DNA of 64,000 nucleotides from Pyrinomonadaceae bacterium. Its GTDB lineage: Bacteria; Acidobacteriota; Blastocatellia; Pyrinomonadales; Pyrinomonadaceae. A model generated the notes under the pieces. It saw nothing but the letters and a program-made list of their open reading frames with translations, did not search any database and was not told the origin of the DNA. This document shows positions 36,213-46,011 of the stretch, piece by piece. Position numbers and translations under genes: made by a program. The stretch covers positions 1 to 64,000 of the forward strand of contig JAIBCA010000061.1 in the NCBI GenBank assembly GCA_019694345.1, read 5' to 3'. Numbering within the stretch: the first letter of the stretch is position 1; each line of letters starts with the position of its first letter.

Positions 36213-39077
36213 ATGAAGTACCGTATCGCAACAGGTCTATTCGCTGCGGCATTTTTAGCCGCCGCGGCGTGGTTCTTGGCCGACGGCCAGAAGGCGGCCG
36301 AACCTGCTGTTTCGCCCTCGCCGATCTCCGGAAAAGCGGCGGCATTTGCGGTCTCATTTCCCGCCCGTGACCTTGGGCAAAACCGCGAACGGGGTGCAAC
36401 GCCGGAAAACCGCCGTTTCTCAGTAAAGGATGTTCCGTCGGCCGAACCTAAAGGCGGATCGACCGGTGCCGGCGGACGAGAGGGCAGCATCGCGGCGTTC
36501 ACATCGGTGCCGATGCCGTCGACAGCGTTGTCGTTTGACGGACTTACCAATTTTGACAACATTGCCGCATACAATCTCGTTATTCTGCCGCCCGACACGA
36601 TCGGCGATGTCGGCCCGGATCATTACGTTCAAGCGGTCAACTCGCTCTTTCGGGTCTATGACAAGAGCGGCACGCCGCTGACCGCACCGATCAAGCTAAG
36701 CCAGCTTTTTGAACCGCTGGGGACGCCATGTGCGACCCGTAATGACGGCCTTCCGACGGTGCTGTACGATCCGCTCGCCGACCGGTGGCTGATCAGCCAA
36801 TATTGTTACAACGTGCCGCCGTTTCGACAGATGATCGCGGTGTCAAGATCGGGCGACCCGACGGGCTCGTATTACATTTACGAGTTTGTGATGCCGAACG
36901 TGAAGATCAACGATTTTTCGAAATTCGGCGTGTGGCACGACGCATACTATATGTCCACCGAGGAGTTTCTCGGTTCAGACTACGCCGGTGCCGGCCTGTT
37001 CGCTTTTGACCGTGCGAAATTGCTGGCCGGCCGGCCCGATGCCGGCTACATTTACTTCAACCGCCCATCGGACAGTGTTGAGCGGCGGCGTAACTTTCTG
37101 CCCTCGGACCTCGATGGCCTGCGGCCTCCGCCGGCCGGAGCACCGAATACCTTTGTTAGCTATTCCGCCGATGAATACGGTGACGCGCAGGACGCCATCA
37201 GGCTGTTCGATTTTCATGCGGATTTTATAAACCCATTTAACTCAACATTTACAGAGCGGCCAGAAAGTCCGGTTGCGGTTGCCGCGTTTGACCCGACGAG
37301 TGTCAGCGGCCGTACCGACATCGCACAACCGGCTCCGGGCGACTTTCTGGACGCAAACAGCGACCGGGTGAATTATCGCGTCGCGTACCGAAATTTCGGC
37401 GGCCGCGAATCGCTGGTTTTCAATCAGACAGTGCGGCTCGCGCAGTCGCCATATCGCGCCGGCGTTCGACTCTACGAGTTTCAGCGCCTTGGCGTCGGGC
37501 CATTCGGGGTGACCGAGCAATCCACGATCGGTGACACCACATCGTCAAGATGGATCGGTTCGGCGGCGCAGGACCATCAGGGCAACCTCGCCGTCGGTTA
37601 TAACTTCGTCAATGACGGCAAGGAACCGTCGATCCTCTATTCGGGCCGCCTCGCCGGCGAACCGGCCGGCTCGTTTCGGCAGGAAGGCAAACTCGTCATC
37701 GGCACCGGCGTGCAAAAGGCGTTCGGCTGGCGTTGGGGCGACTATAGCGGAATGACGGTCGATCCGACGGATGATTGCACGTTCTGGCTGACGGGCGAAT
37801 ATTATACGCAGGAAAGCGAGGATTTCAGCGAGTTTACGTGGCTCACCCGGATAGGAAAATTCAAATATGACGAGTGCACGGCCGCACCTCGCTCGACCAT
37901 CTCGGGAACCGTTACTAACGCTGCCGACGGCCAGCCGATCAGCGGAGCCGACCTTACCGTCGGTGCGTACACACGGCGAACGCCGGAAACAGGTATTTAC
38001 GGCGGGCTCGCGATCGTGCCGGGTACGTACAGTATGACAGCGTCGGCGCCGGGTTTCCGTTCGCAGACCGTGTCGGTAACAGCGGCCGATGGCGAGAATG
38101 TCGTTCGAAATTTCACATTGCAGCCGGTCGCCGTCATAAGTAACGCCTCGCTGCAGGTCGTGTCCGAGAGCTGCGGAGCCAACTCGACGCCCGAGCCCGG
38201 CGAAATGGTCACGATAAATTTTGCACTTTCAAACACCGGCCTGTTGGGAACGCAGGCTCTGACGGCTGCACTCGTGCCCAACGGTGGTGTCACGAACCCG
38301 AGTTCACCGCAAAACTATGGCTCACTTGCGCCCGGCGGCCCGCCGGTGACGCGTCCGTTTACCTTTACGGTTGCTCCGACGGTCACCTGCGGCGGCGAGC
38401 TGCTATTGAATTTTCAATTGAATGACGGTTCGAATGATCTGGGTAGCTTGACGATCGTGCTTCGGGCCGGTGCGGTCCGCACGGCGTTGGGTCAAAACTT
38501 TGACCGCGTTTCAGGGCCGGGACTGCCGCAGCGTTGGTCAACGAGCGCGACCGGCGCCCAGAGCCCTTGGAAATCGTCCCGAAGCCGTTCAACGTCGGGA
38601 GCCAAGGCTCTGTTTTCACCGGACCCAAATCAGATCGGCCTTAACGAAGTGACCTCACCGGTCTTTAGGATAAACACCGCCGGAGCCGAGGTCTCATTTC
38701 AAAATTGGTACGAACTCGAAACGACCTTTTTGCGCAACCGTCTGTATGACGGTTCAGTGATGGAGATCAAGATCGGCGATGCTGACTGGCAGGATATCCT
38801 TGCCGCGGGCGGGCTGTTCTTGTCCGGCGGCTACGACGGCGTGATCGACAGTTGCTGTCAAAATCCGCTCGGCGGCCGAAGCGGATGGTCCGGCCGCAGC
38901 GGCGTCAATTCTGTGTCCGAATTCATTACGACCCGGGCCAAACTTCCGCCGACGGCGGCAGGAAATCAAGTGCAGCTGCGTTGGCGTGTCGGCACGGACA
39001 TCGGAACGTTTCGCGAGGGACAATATATCGATGACCTGCTCGTAACCGATGGTTTTGTCTGCGGCTGTTCGAATTGA
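36213..39077 (+). CDS. large secreted protein with carboxypeptidase-like regulatory module
   Basis: A protein of 954 residues from ATG 36213, chosen because MKYRIATGLFAAAFLAAAAWF gives a proper signal peptide. The frame is open further upstream but only inside the previous gene. Parts: a Pro/Ala-rich start; a large domain beginning DTIGDVGPDHYVQAVNS (about 130-560), probably a propeller; a carboxypeptidase-type regulatory module STISGTVTNAADGQPISGADL; a CARDB-like Ig module; and a MAM/jelly-roll-like C-terminus with cysteine pairs (SCCQ, CGC). Similar proteins occur in acidobacteria. It is probably surface-exposed or secreted. Function unknown. Confidence 0.65.
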   Translation: MKYRIATGLFAAAFLAAAAWFLADGQKAAEPAVSPSPISGKAAAFAVSFPARDLGQNRERGATPENRRFSVKDVPSAEPKGGSTGAGGREGSIAAFTSVPMPSTALSFDGLTNFDNIAAYNLVILPPDTIGDVGPDHYVQAVNSLFRVYDKSGTPLTAPIKLSQLFEPLGTPCATRNDGLPTVLYDPLADRWLISQYCYNVPPFRQMIAVSRSGDPTGSYYIYEFVMPNVKINDFSKFGVWHDAYYMSTEEFLGSDYAGAGLFAFDRAKLLAGRPDAGYIYFNRPSDSVERRRNFLPSDLDGLRPPPAGAPNTFVSYSADEYGDAQDAIRLFDFHADFINPFNSTFTERPESPVAVAAFDPTSVSGRTDIAQPAPGDFLDANSDRVNYRVAYRNFGGRESLVFNQTVRLAQSPYRAGVRLYEFQRLGVGPFGVTEQSTIGDTTSSRWIGSAAQDHQGNLAVGYNFVNDGKEPSILYSGRLAGEPAGSFRQEGKLVIGTGVQKAFGWRWGDYSGMTVDPTDDCTFWLTGEYYTQESEDFSEFTWLTRIGKFKYDECTAAPRSTISGTVTNAADGQPISGADLTVGAYTRRTPETGIYGGLAIVPGTYSMTASAPGFRSQTVSVTAADGENVVRNFTLQPVAVISNASLQVVSESCGANSTPEPGEMVTINFALSNTGLLGTQALTAALVPNGGVTNPSSPQNYGSLAPGGPPVTRPFTFTVAPTVTCGGELLLNFQLNDGSNDLGSLTIVLRAGAVRTALGQNFDRVSGPGLPQRWSTSATGAQSPWKSSRSRSTSGAKALFSPDPNQIGLNEVTSPVFRINTAGAEVSFQNWYELETTFLRNRLYDGSVMEIKIGDADWQDILAAGGLFLSGGYDGVIDSCCQNPLGGRSGWSGRSGVNSVSEFITTRAKLPPTAAGNQVQLRWRVGTDIGTFREGQYIDDLLVTDGFVCGCSN

Positions 39078-39100
39078 GCTGCGGGCCGGACACAAAAATG

Positions 39101-39132
39101 CCCCGGCCGAAAGGAGGGCTTCCCGGCCGGGG
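39101..39132. other. GC-rich hairpin after the large secreted protein gene
   Basis: CCCCGGCC (39101-39108) and GGCCGGGG (39125-39132) pair perfectly around a purine-rich loop containing GAAAGGAGGG. An A-run precedes it but no T-run follows. It could be an RNA-stabilising hairpin or the first half of a double terminator with the hairpin at 39222-39260. Confidence 0.45.
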
Positions 39133-39221
39133 TGAAGCGATCTGAGCTTCTGATCATAGCTTCAGAATATGATCTCTCAGAACTGCAGTTTAAGATGACG
39201 TAAGGCTGGTATTGGTTGTGC

Positions 39222-39260
39222 AAAAAAAGGGACATGCATTGAGCATGTCCCCTCTTTTTT
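39222..39260. terminator. bidirectional intrinsic terminator between convergent genes
   Basis: Stem GGGACATGC (39229-39237) / GCATGTCCC (39243-39251) with a 5-base loop is flanked by AAAAAAA on the left and TTTTTT on the right, so it can stop transcripts from both directions. Confidence 0.85.
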
Positions 39261-39276
39261 CGACTCAGTTTCCGTG

Positions 39277-41409
39277 TTACTGGGCCGCCACCGGAAGGTC
39301 GCCGTTCAAGCCGAAGTGGATCGCCTGAAAAGCTCCGTCCGAACTGCGAAGGATGTACCAGTTGCCGTCAGCCGGGCGAAAGACGGCGATGTCGGTCTTG
39401 CCGTCGTTGTCGTAGTTGCCCGCGACCGGGATGTCACCGTCAAGGCCGAACTGCATCACCGTGTATCCGCCATCCGTGCTGCGATAGGTGTACCACACGC
39501 CGGTCGATGGACGAAACACCGTGACGTCACCTTTGCCGTCGCCGTCAAAGTCGCCCCTGACAGGAATGTCGCCCGCCGCACCGAAGTGCATCGCACCCGT
39601 TTGGCCATCTGAACTGCGAACCCAATACCAGTTACCCAGACTCGGGCGATAGACCACAACGTCATCCATACCATCGCCGTCGATATCGGCGGGCATCGGC
39701 TTGTCCTCGGCAATTCCCCACGTCACGAAAGAGTAACCCGTGTTGTTGCTCTTTTGGATATACCAGACACCGTTTGACGGACGATACACAGCGAGATCGA
39801 GCCGGCCGTCGCCGTCGAAGTCACCGCGTACCGGCGTGTCGCCGCCGAGGCCGAATGCCGTTCCGCGAACGCTGCCGTCAAAGCTGCTCTTGATCTCCCA
39901 GACGCCCTGGCCGTTGACGTTGCGATACACTGCGGTGTCGGTCTTGCCGTCGCCATCGTAGTCGCCCGAAACGACCGTGTCGGTTGCCGAACCGAACGTC
40001 GTGGCACCGAATCCGGCACTATTCTGTGTGTACCAGGCACCGGTCGTGGGACGGAACACCGAAAAGTCGTTGCTGCCGTCGCCGTCAAAATCGGCGAGTC
40101 CGGAACGCTGTCTGAACGTGCTGGCGATCTCGCCGCCGGGGTTGTTGGCACTCGAGATGATCGCGGTCCAGAGTCCCGTGCGGAGCAATTGGACCTGAGC
40201 CGGGGTCACATCGAACGTGACGCTGGCAAAATTGCCGTTGGTGCCGCCGACGGTGCCAAAATCCTTGATGACCGTCGTCGTTCCGACTGCGGTTTCGATA
40301 CGAGCCGATGTCTGGGCACTCGAGAGGTTGTGAAACTCACCAAAGACGGTCGCCTGTGTTTCTGCGGCGTTGAGCGTCACCTTAAATTCGCCGGTTGCGG
40401 CGGTCGTTACCGGCGGCGTCATTCCTGAGCCGGTCAGATTTGCTTCGAACGAACGTCCCATCGACGGGCTCGGGCTCGGCGTCGGGCCGGGCGTGCCGGT
40501 CGGTGTTGGGCTCGGCGTTGGGCCGCTGAATCCGGCAAAGGTGCCGTTAAGGATCGCACTGCCGCCGTTGGCGATAGAGATGGTCGATCCGGCAATGACG
40601 ACGGGTACCGTTTGTCCATTGTCACTTCGCAGCCGCAGGCGTCCTTCGCCACCGATCTGCAGCGACATATTTCCGACCGATGTTCCGTCGACGGTCACGC
40701 TCAGCGATGTGCCGGCCGGCAGATTGATCTGATTAAGCCGGATCTCGAGTTCGGTGCGGCTGCTGTGGATCTCGTACTGAGCGTAACCACGCGGCAGAAC
40801 GCCATTGATCGTGCCGCCCGTAAGTCCGGCAAACAGGTCGCCAGAATTCGGCGAACCGGTCGGCGAAGGGCTCGGGCTCGGGGTGCCGGTCGGGGTTCCC
40901 GTCGGACTCGGGCTCGGAGTGCCGTTGGGCGTTCCGGTCGGCGTCGGTGTCGGGTTGGGGCCGCCGCCATTAAGAGCACCGGCGACGAGAACGGTCGTCC
41001 CGTTTCGTACTTCGACGGTCGAGCCGTCGTTGGTCATCGGGACCGCCTGGCCGTCCTCTGTGCGAAGTTTCAGTTTTGCCTTCTGCCGGTCATCGACGGT
41101 CATTGTACCGATGACGTTGCCGTCAACGACTGCGGAAAGGGCCGTTCCCATCGAAAGGTTGACGTCCTCGATCTGGACCTCGATCTCACGGTTGCCGCTT
41201 TGGTAAAGCTGCCACGCGGCGGCTCCGTGAGGGTTGATGCTGCCGGTGGGCGATACGAGTGCAGCGTTTCGCAATACGATAACCGGAGTTGCATCGGCCT
41301 TGACGCCGCCGGTAAGCATTGGTATCGACACCCAAGCCGCGATCAACGCGATCACCGCTGCAAATTGCACTATTCGTCTGTTTCTGTTCTGAAGAGCTGT
41401 CTTTTTCAT
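39277..41409 (-). CDS. exported FG-GAP/VCBS-repeat protein with CHRD domain
   Basis: A 710-residue protein with a signal peptide. Two related N-terminal beta domains (about 40-150 and 195-300, each with a 'RLNQINLPAGTSLSVTVDG'-like core) are linked by Pro/Thr/Ser/Gly-rich spacers. A CHRD domain follows (about 325-440: FEANLTGSGMTPPV, FGEFHNLSSAQTSARI, NPGGEI). Six C-terminal repeats of about 46 residues each begin with a calcium-binding DxDxDG (DFDGDGSNDFSVF and similar) and form a propeller. It is probably a surface adhesin or structural protein. The last repeat ends at the C-terminus without an anchor. Confidence 0.8.
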   Translation of the reverse strand: MKKTALQNRNRRIVQFAAVIALIAAWVSIPMLTGGVKADATPVIVLRNAALVSPTGSINPHGAAAWQLYQSGNREIEVQIEDVNLSMGTALSAVVDGNVIGTMTVDDRQKAKLKLRTEDGQAVPMTNDGSTVEVRNGTTVLVAGALNGGGPNPTPTPTGTPNGTPSPSPTGTPTGTPSPSPSPTGSPNSGDLFAGLTGGTINGVLPRGYAQYEIHSSRTELEIRLNQINLPAGTSLSVTVDGTSVGNMSLQIGGEGRLRLRSDNGQTVPVVIAGSTISIANGGSAILNGTFAGFSGPTPSPTPTGTPGPTPSPSPSMGRSFEANLTGSGMTPPVTTAATGEFKVTLNAAETQATVFGEFHNLSSAQTSARIETAVGTTTVIKDFGTVGGTNGNFASVTFDVTPAQVQLLRTGLWTAIISSANNPGGEIASTFRQRSGLADFDGDGSNDFSVFRPTTGAWYTQNSAGFGATTFGSATDTVVSGDYDGDGKTDTAVYRNVNGQGVWEIKSSFDGSVRGTAFGLGGDTPVRGDFDGDGRLDLAVYRPSNGVWYIQKSNNTGYSFVTWGIAEDKPMPADIDGDGMDDVVVYRPSLGNWYWVRSSDGQTGAMHFGAAGDIPVRGDFDGDGKGDVTVFRPSTGVWYTYRSTDGGYTVMQFGLDGDIPVAGNYDNDGKTDIAVFRPADGNWYILRSSDGAFQAIHFGLNGDLPVAAQ
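39280..40095 (-). repeat. six tandem FG-GAP/VCBS-type coding repeats
   Basis: Six units of about 138 bases, each encoding a [D/N]xDxDG...VFRP...WY...FG.xGDxPV block. The amino-acid pattern is conserved more than the bases, so the duplication is old. Confidence 0.75.
40461..40526 (-). repeat. low-complexity Pro/Thr/Gly linker repeat
   Basis: GGGCTCGG-type units encode PTPSPTPTGTPGPTPSPSPS before the CHRD domain. Confidence 0.7.
40853..40962 (-). repeat. low-complexity Pro/Thr/Ser linker repeat
   Basis: Short GC-rich units encode a (P/S/T/G)-rich spacer between the two N-terminal beta domains of the FG-GAP protein. This is a likely site of replication slippage. Confidence 0.7.
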
Positions 41410-41624
41410 CTGTAGATCCTGCCTATAATTTTTTTGTTTACCTCGATGCTTGAGGTGTCGTCAGAAACACTGTGCGCGGGTGCGGGTGAAAAAGACATCA
41501 TCGCGAAAAATAGTTGGATCTTTTGCTCTAGTGTTACCGCGGCAAGCGAACGTAGAACGGGCCGGCCGTATTTTAACGACCAGCCCGTTATTTTTCGGCC
41601 CGAAGACCTTCGGCAGATTGACGA

Positions 41625-43037
41625 CTATCTCCCGGAGATCGGTTCCGAGCCAAAAATCAGTTCGGCTTTAGGTGCCGCCGGACAGACCGGGGCGGTTGAT
41701 ACGGCCGAAAGAGCGTCGACACGATTAAGTCGAACGTTGCCCCACGGCGGAAGGTCATTCCAACGGATATCGATCGAGTTTTCCTTGATATGCCCGAGGA
41801 TCAGGTGCGGCGTCAGGCATGCTGCAGTGTAACGGGCCCGGACAAGAGCGGTGATGCCCGCGACGATCGGTGCCGCCATCGACGTGCCGGACCAGACTCC
41901 ATAGCGGCCGCCGGGCAGTGCACTCACAATATTCTCACCAGGTGCGGACACATCGACCCACGAGCGGTCGTATGACGAGAACGGCGCAAGTTCGTCGTAT
42001 CGGGTGCTGGCGGCGACCGATAACATTCCGTCACGCTGTTCGGCGGCCGGAAATACCGGCGTCGTGTTGGCACCGTTGCCGGAGCTGACCGACACTGCCA
42101 GCCGCTGAGTGCCGATCTCGGGGAAAGTCGTGCCCGTTGGCGTAGTGCCGACATCCACACAGTCCAAGAGGTCGTGCAGCAGCCTGACGTCATCGGGGTA
42201 ACCGAGGCTCAGGTTGGCAACGTCCGCACCATGGCTCGCGGCCCAGATCAGGCCCGCTGTGATCCGCCAGAGCTCGCCTTCGCCGTCCTTATTCAGAACG
42301 CGGATCGGCATGATCTTGGCGTCCGGAACGGTCATGGCGACTATCCCGGCGACATGCGTGCCGTGTCCGAACGCCGGATCGACACGCAGAGCGCCGACCT
42401 CGCTCGGATCATTGTCGCCGTCAACAAAGTCCCAACGGTCGGCCGACGGAACGAGTTTTCCGGCAAAAGCCGGATGTTCGAGATCGATCCCGGTATCTAG
42501 CACGGCCACGACGATCGGTGCGCCGGTGTCCTGGCCGTTGACCACACGTCGTCCTCGCGTCCCGGCAGCCGCAAATGCCTCACTAAGCCGGATCACGTCC
42601 GGAAACCACTGGCTCGCATATCCCTTCGAACTGCCCCCGACGGCCCAGGATCGACCGACAGCCCACGACCGGCCCTGTGTCCAGCTTAGGCCGGGACGCT
42701 CGACCTGCGAGAGCTTTCGGTTGACTTCGGCAAACGCGATGCGGCCGTCGCCGGGCGTGGTCATCGCGGTCACGACCTGTGTCGGTGTGCTGCCGTTGGT
42801 AATGCGTAAAAGGTAAATGGCCGGCGAGGCGACCTGCGACAAGGGTGTCGGGTCGAGTCCGTACTGTTGTGCGACCGCAGGCAGATCTGCCGCGGTATTC
42901 AACTGAACAATGACCTGATCAGGCACGCAATCGCATCCGGCCGTTCCGACGTTTTGCGCGCCGGCGGATACGAATGCCGCCGCCGTCAACGCCAAAAGCA
43001 AGATGAATTGAACGAACCTTGAAATACTACAGGTCAT
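41625..43037 (-). CDS. secreted S8 (subtilisin-like) serine protease
   Basis: A 470-residue subtilase. A signal peptide (cleavage near SAGAQ) is followed by an inhibitor-like prodomain (about 30-120, beginning CDCVPDQVIVQL), a linker with repeated RSWAVG units (about 125-145) and the S8 catalytic domain. The triad is Asp181 in AVLDTGID, His225 in GHGTHVAG and Ser386 in GTSMAAP. It is probably periplasmic or secreted and activated by removal of the prodomain. It is the last gene of the leftward run with the ECF sigma factor and the TPR-CHAT protein, 92 bases after the CHAT gene. Confidence 0.92.
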   Translation of the reverse strand: MTCSISRFVQFILLLALTAAAFVSAGAQNVGTAGCDCVPDQVIVQLNTAADLPAVAQQYGLDPTPLSQVASPAIYLLRITNGSTPTQVVTAMTTPGDGRIAFAEVNRKLSQVERPGLSWTQGRSWAVGRSWAVGGSSKGYASQWFPDVIRLSEAFAAAGTRGRRVVNGQDTGAPIVVAVLDTGIDLEHPAFAGKLVPSADRWDFVDGDNDPSEVGALRVDPAFGHGTHVAGIVAMTVPDAKIMPIRVLNKDGEGELWRITAGLIWAASHGADVANLSLGYPDDVRLLHDLLDCVDVGTTPTGTTFPEIGTQRLAVSVSSGNGANTTPVFPAAEQRDGMLSVAASTRYDELAPFSSYDRSWVDVSAPGENIVSALPGGRYGVWSGTSMAAPIVAGITALVRARYTAACLTPHLILGHIKENSIDIRWNDLPPWGNVRLNRVDALSAVSTAPVCPAAPKAELIFGSEPISGR

Positions 43038-43129
43038 TAATGCCTCGCATGGGACAAATTAACGGGAACTGCCCGCCATCGTCACAGTGCGCCTAATTCT
43101 ATCAAAAAGACATATGAAGAAAATTATTT

Positions 43130-45928
43130 TTATCGGCCGATCAATATGAACGGCGACCAGAGAAACGGATGATCACCTCGACTGACCGACAATAGCTGAG
43201 CATGTCTGAGAGATGCCGCCGGCGTGCCGCCGCGTTGCATGTCCGTGTAAAGGTCGGTCATTAGGCGTTCGGCGGCAGTGTCATTTACCGCCCAAAGACT
43301 TACGATCAGCGATCCAACGCCGGCGGCGATAAACCCGCGTGCGAGACCGAGCAGCTCGTCACCCGCAAATACCTTGCTCAGGCCCGTTTCGCACGCGCTC
43401 AGAACTACAAGCTCGGCCGACAGATCTTTGGAAGAGACATCACGAACCGTGACCCGCCCGTCCGCCAAGTGCAGGCTTGAGAACATCGGGCTCTCAGGCC
43501 TGAACTGGCCATGGCACGCGAGATGGATGATATCGGCCGCGGCCGCGTGCTTGTCAAATGCCCGGACCGTTGCCTTTTCACCGACATATGCCCGAGCTTT
43601 CGGGATGATCCGGCTGATCGTTTTGATCTCGTGCTCCACCAAGGGGATCCGTTCGTCGGCGTAGCCCATCAGCAATGCTCGTTTTATTCCTCGGTCTTTC
43701 GGGCCGGCGTTGCGGCGGCCAAGTCGTGCCCAAACGGCCGAACTCGGCGCATAGCTGATCTCAAACCGCTCGACGAGATACCGCTCGCCATCAAAAAGTG
43801 CGTGAAACGGAACGTAATTGAGCGTTCCTGCCGGAATGAACACTAAACGCCCGCCACCGATCGCCCGGTCTATCGGTGCGATCAACAGGTCGTACAATTT
43901 CTTCAGCCGAATATCGGCCCGCGACCTCATTTGTTCGGCAAATCGGGCGATATAGCCGTATCGCATCGTCCCGAACTGAAAATGCAGGTCCCCGAGAGCC
44001 TCGGCGACCTCATCCGTGGATGCCAACCCCCGAAAGAACCTTAAATGACCATTGTGGGCGACAAACGCCGAATAATATCCGTCGATCTCGACAAATTCGA
44101 CCAGCGTCGCGGTCCGGCCGAGTTGACGCATCAGTTCAGCGGCCGAAAACCGGCGGCCGACGCTCTCTACTCCCCCGCCGGCGACACTTGATATCTGCCG
44201 AGTGAGCTTATCGATCTGATCTTCGCGCTGATCGACCGCTATCCTTAGTTCGGCGGCTTCGTCCGGGTCGGCCCGGTCGAGTCGTTTGTAGTATGTGTTC
44301 AGCTCCTCGCGGACGACCTCGAGACGGCGTTCGAGGCCATCGGCGTCTTTGTCGGTCTTGCCGCGTCCGATCGAATCGGCAAGTGATCGCGACCGACCGC
44401 TCTCGACCACCCGGAACGCATCGCGGATGCGATCTTGTTCCAGATAGAGCTTGGCCAGGGTCTCGAAAGGCCTTAAACGGGCGGCCATGAATGCCATGCC
44501 GAACTCCTCGGATGCAAGCGGTGCACGCAGATCTTCGACGATCCTGATCGCCGTTTTGAACTTGTGCTCGGCCTCATAAACATTTCCTGCGGCGGCGTCC
44601 AATTCACCGAGAAACGTCAGGGCACGCTGCCTCACGTCCGGCTGCCGCAGACGGACCGCGTTCTTAATAACTCGTCGAAATACCTCAGCTGCCCTTTCAT
44701 ATTGACCCGTTTTCGCGTGGGCTTGGCCGGAGATGATCCCCGCGGTCAGGGCGAGCCGCGGATTCTCGATCCTTTCTAACAGCTCGAAGGCGATCGCCGT
44801 ATTTTCGAGCGCCGTATCGGCATCACCGCTCTGCAGAGCTAAATTTGCAGCCTCCAGACGAGCCGTTACGAGGCCGGTATCATTTCGCTCCGCTTCAAAT
44901 AAACGAAGGGCCCGGCCGAGCTCGCGCTTTGCGGCTTTTGCGTCGCCGGCCGCAAATGCGGCCCGGGCGTGATTCAGCCGGGCACGCGATTCTTCGGCCC
45001 TGAGCTTGAGCCGGCGAAGCTCGTCGCATACCCGGCGGTAGATCTCGACGGCTTCGAAATTGAGATTCAGTTCAGCATAAATATCAGCGATCTCAAGCTC
45101 GGCGATCGCCGTTTGGTGCGGCATATCGAGCATCTCGAACTTTCTGCGTGAGAGTTCCAGATGCCGCAGAGCGTCGCCGTATCGACCGCGAAAGAGTGCG
45201 AGGTTGCCCATGCTTGCTTCGACCTCGGCCTCGGTCACCAACATTCCGGCACTGACGGCCGTTGACCTTGCTGCCTCGTAAAATCTAGCGGCACGGTCAA
45301 AATCGTTTAACTCCGCGTATGTGTTTGCCAAACCGTTCTCGGCCATCGCCTGCCATGACGGTTCGGCGGCCAAGATGAACCGCTTCCGGGCCGAGGCACA
45401 ATAACCCTCGGCCTCGGCGTGCTTGCCGCGACGCGAAACGATATTGCTCAGATTCATCTCGATCTTGCCGGCGGTGAGCTGATCGCCGCTTTCGACAAGG
45501 ATCGGTATCGCCGCGATCCCGGTTTGGACGGCCTCGTCATAACGCGAGAGCATTGCGAGGGCAAGCAGTTTCGAGACCTGTACACGAGCGGCTTCGACGA
45601 CGCGTCCGAGCCTGGCGAAGGCCGCGATCGCGACATCGAGCCGGTCAACCGCTTTTTCAAAATACCCGCGGGTGATCGCGGCGATGCCGTCGGTCCATTT
45701 ATAGTTGGCAAGCGCTTGGTCAGAGGGAATTGACCGATAAATTGTCTTAAGTGCGGCGGCCGCCCGCCGGACGCGTGACGGGTCGCTCGACCAGCTGGCG
45801 ATACAGAGTTCGCGGATCTCGTCCGAAAGGCAGCCCGCGTGAACGTTCGGCTCGGCCGTCAACAGACGCCTGCGTTCGGTGTCGGAACCGGCGTCGATGA
45901 TCTGTTCGGCGAGGCTCATTTCGGTCAT
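43130..45928 (-). CDS. cytoplasmic TPR-CHAT protein (caspase-like peptidase fold)
   Basis: A 932-residue protein with no signal peptide. An N-terminal helical array of about ten TPR-like repeats (about 50-480) is followed by a coiled-coil-like segment (about 500-580) and a C-terminal CHAT domain (about 610-932). The probable catalytic dyad is His806 in HLACHG and Cys846 in LSACETG, followed by the conserved AGVGSLIVSLWAVND. It is encoded between a small regulatory-module protein and a subtilase, behind an ECF sigma factor. By analogy with TPR-CHAT proteases in bacterial defence (for example the craspase CHAT subunit), a regulated endopeptidase is likely. Trigger and substrate are unknown. Confidence 0.88.
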   Translation of the reverse strand: MTEMSLAEQIIDAGSDTERRRLLTAEPNVHAGCLSDEIRELCIASWSSDPSRVRRAAAALKTIYRSIPSDQALANYKWTDGIAAITRGYFEKAVDRLDVAIAAFARLGRVVEAARVQVSKLLALAMLSRYDEAVQTGIAAIPILVESGDQLTAGKIEMNLSNIVSRRGKHAEAEGYCASARKRFILAAEPSWQAMAENGLANTYAELNDFDRAARFYEAARSTAVSAGMLVTEAEVEASMGNLALFRGRYGDALRHLELSRRKFEMLDMPHQTAIAELEIADIYAELNLNFEAVEIYRRVCDELRRLKLRAEESRARLNHARAAFAAGDAKAAKRELGRALRLFEAERNDTGLVTARLEAANLALQSGDADTALENTAIAFELLERIENPRLALTAGIISGQAHAKTGQYERAAEVFRRVIKNAVRLRQPDVRQRALTFLGELDAAAGNVYEAEHKFKTAIRIVEDLRAPLASEEFGMAFMAARLRPFETLAKLYLEQDRIRDAFRVVESGRSRSLADSIGRGKTDKDADGLERRLEVVREELNTYYKRLDRADPDEAAELRIAVDQREDQIDKLTRQISSVAGGGVESVGRRFSAAELMRQLGRTATLVEFVEIDGYYSAFVAHNGHLRFFRGLASTDEVAEALGDLHFQFGTMRYGYIARFAEQMRSRADIRLKKLYDLLIAPIDRAIGGGRLVFIPAGTLNYVPFHALFDGERYLVERFEISYAPSSAVWARLGRRNAGPKDRGIKRALLMGYADERIPLVEHEIKTISRIIPKARAYVGEKATVRAFDKHAAAADIIHLACHGQFRPESPMFSSLHLADGRVTVRDVSSKDLSAELVVLSACETGLSKVFAGDELLGLARGFIAAGVGSLIVSLWAVNDTAAERLMTDLYTDMQRGGTPAASLRHAQLLSVSRGDHPFLWSPFILIGR

Positions 45929-46011
45929 CTGATCGTTTGATTATACAACTAAAAAGCGACCGGCCGTCTTAACGGCCGATCGCACCGAGGATGGGCGGAG
46001 ACAGTGCCCAC

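Noticed and set aside
40853..40962. GC-rich short repeats as a CRISPR-like or VNTR array
   Set aside because: They are codon repeats of a Pro/Thr/Ser linker inside an open frame, with no spacer structure.
41434..41832. A 132-codon plus-strand frame in the 41410-41624 gap
   Set aside because: It extends antisense into the protease gene and lacks a Shine-Dalgarno sequence and motif. The gap shows only a weak AACGGGC/GCCCGTT hairpin.
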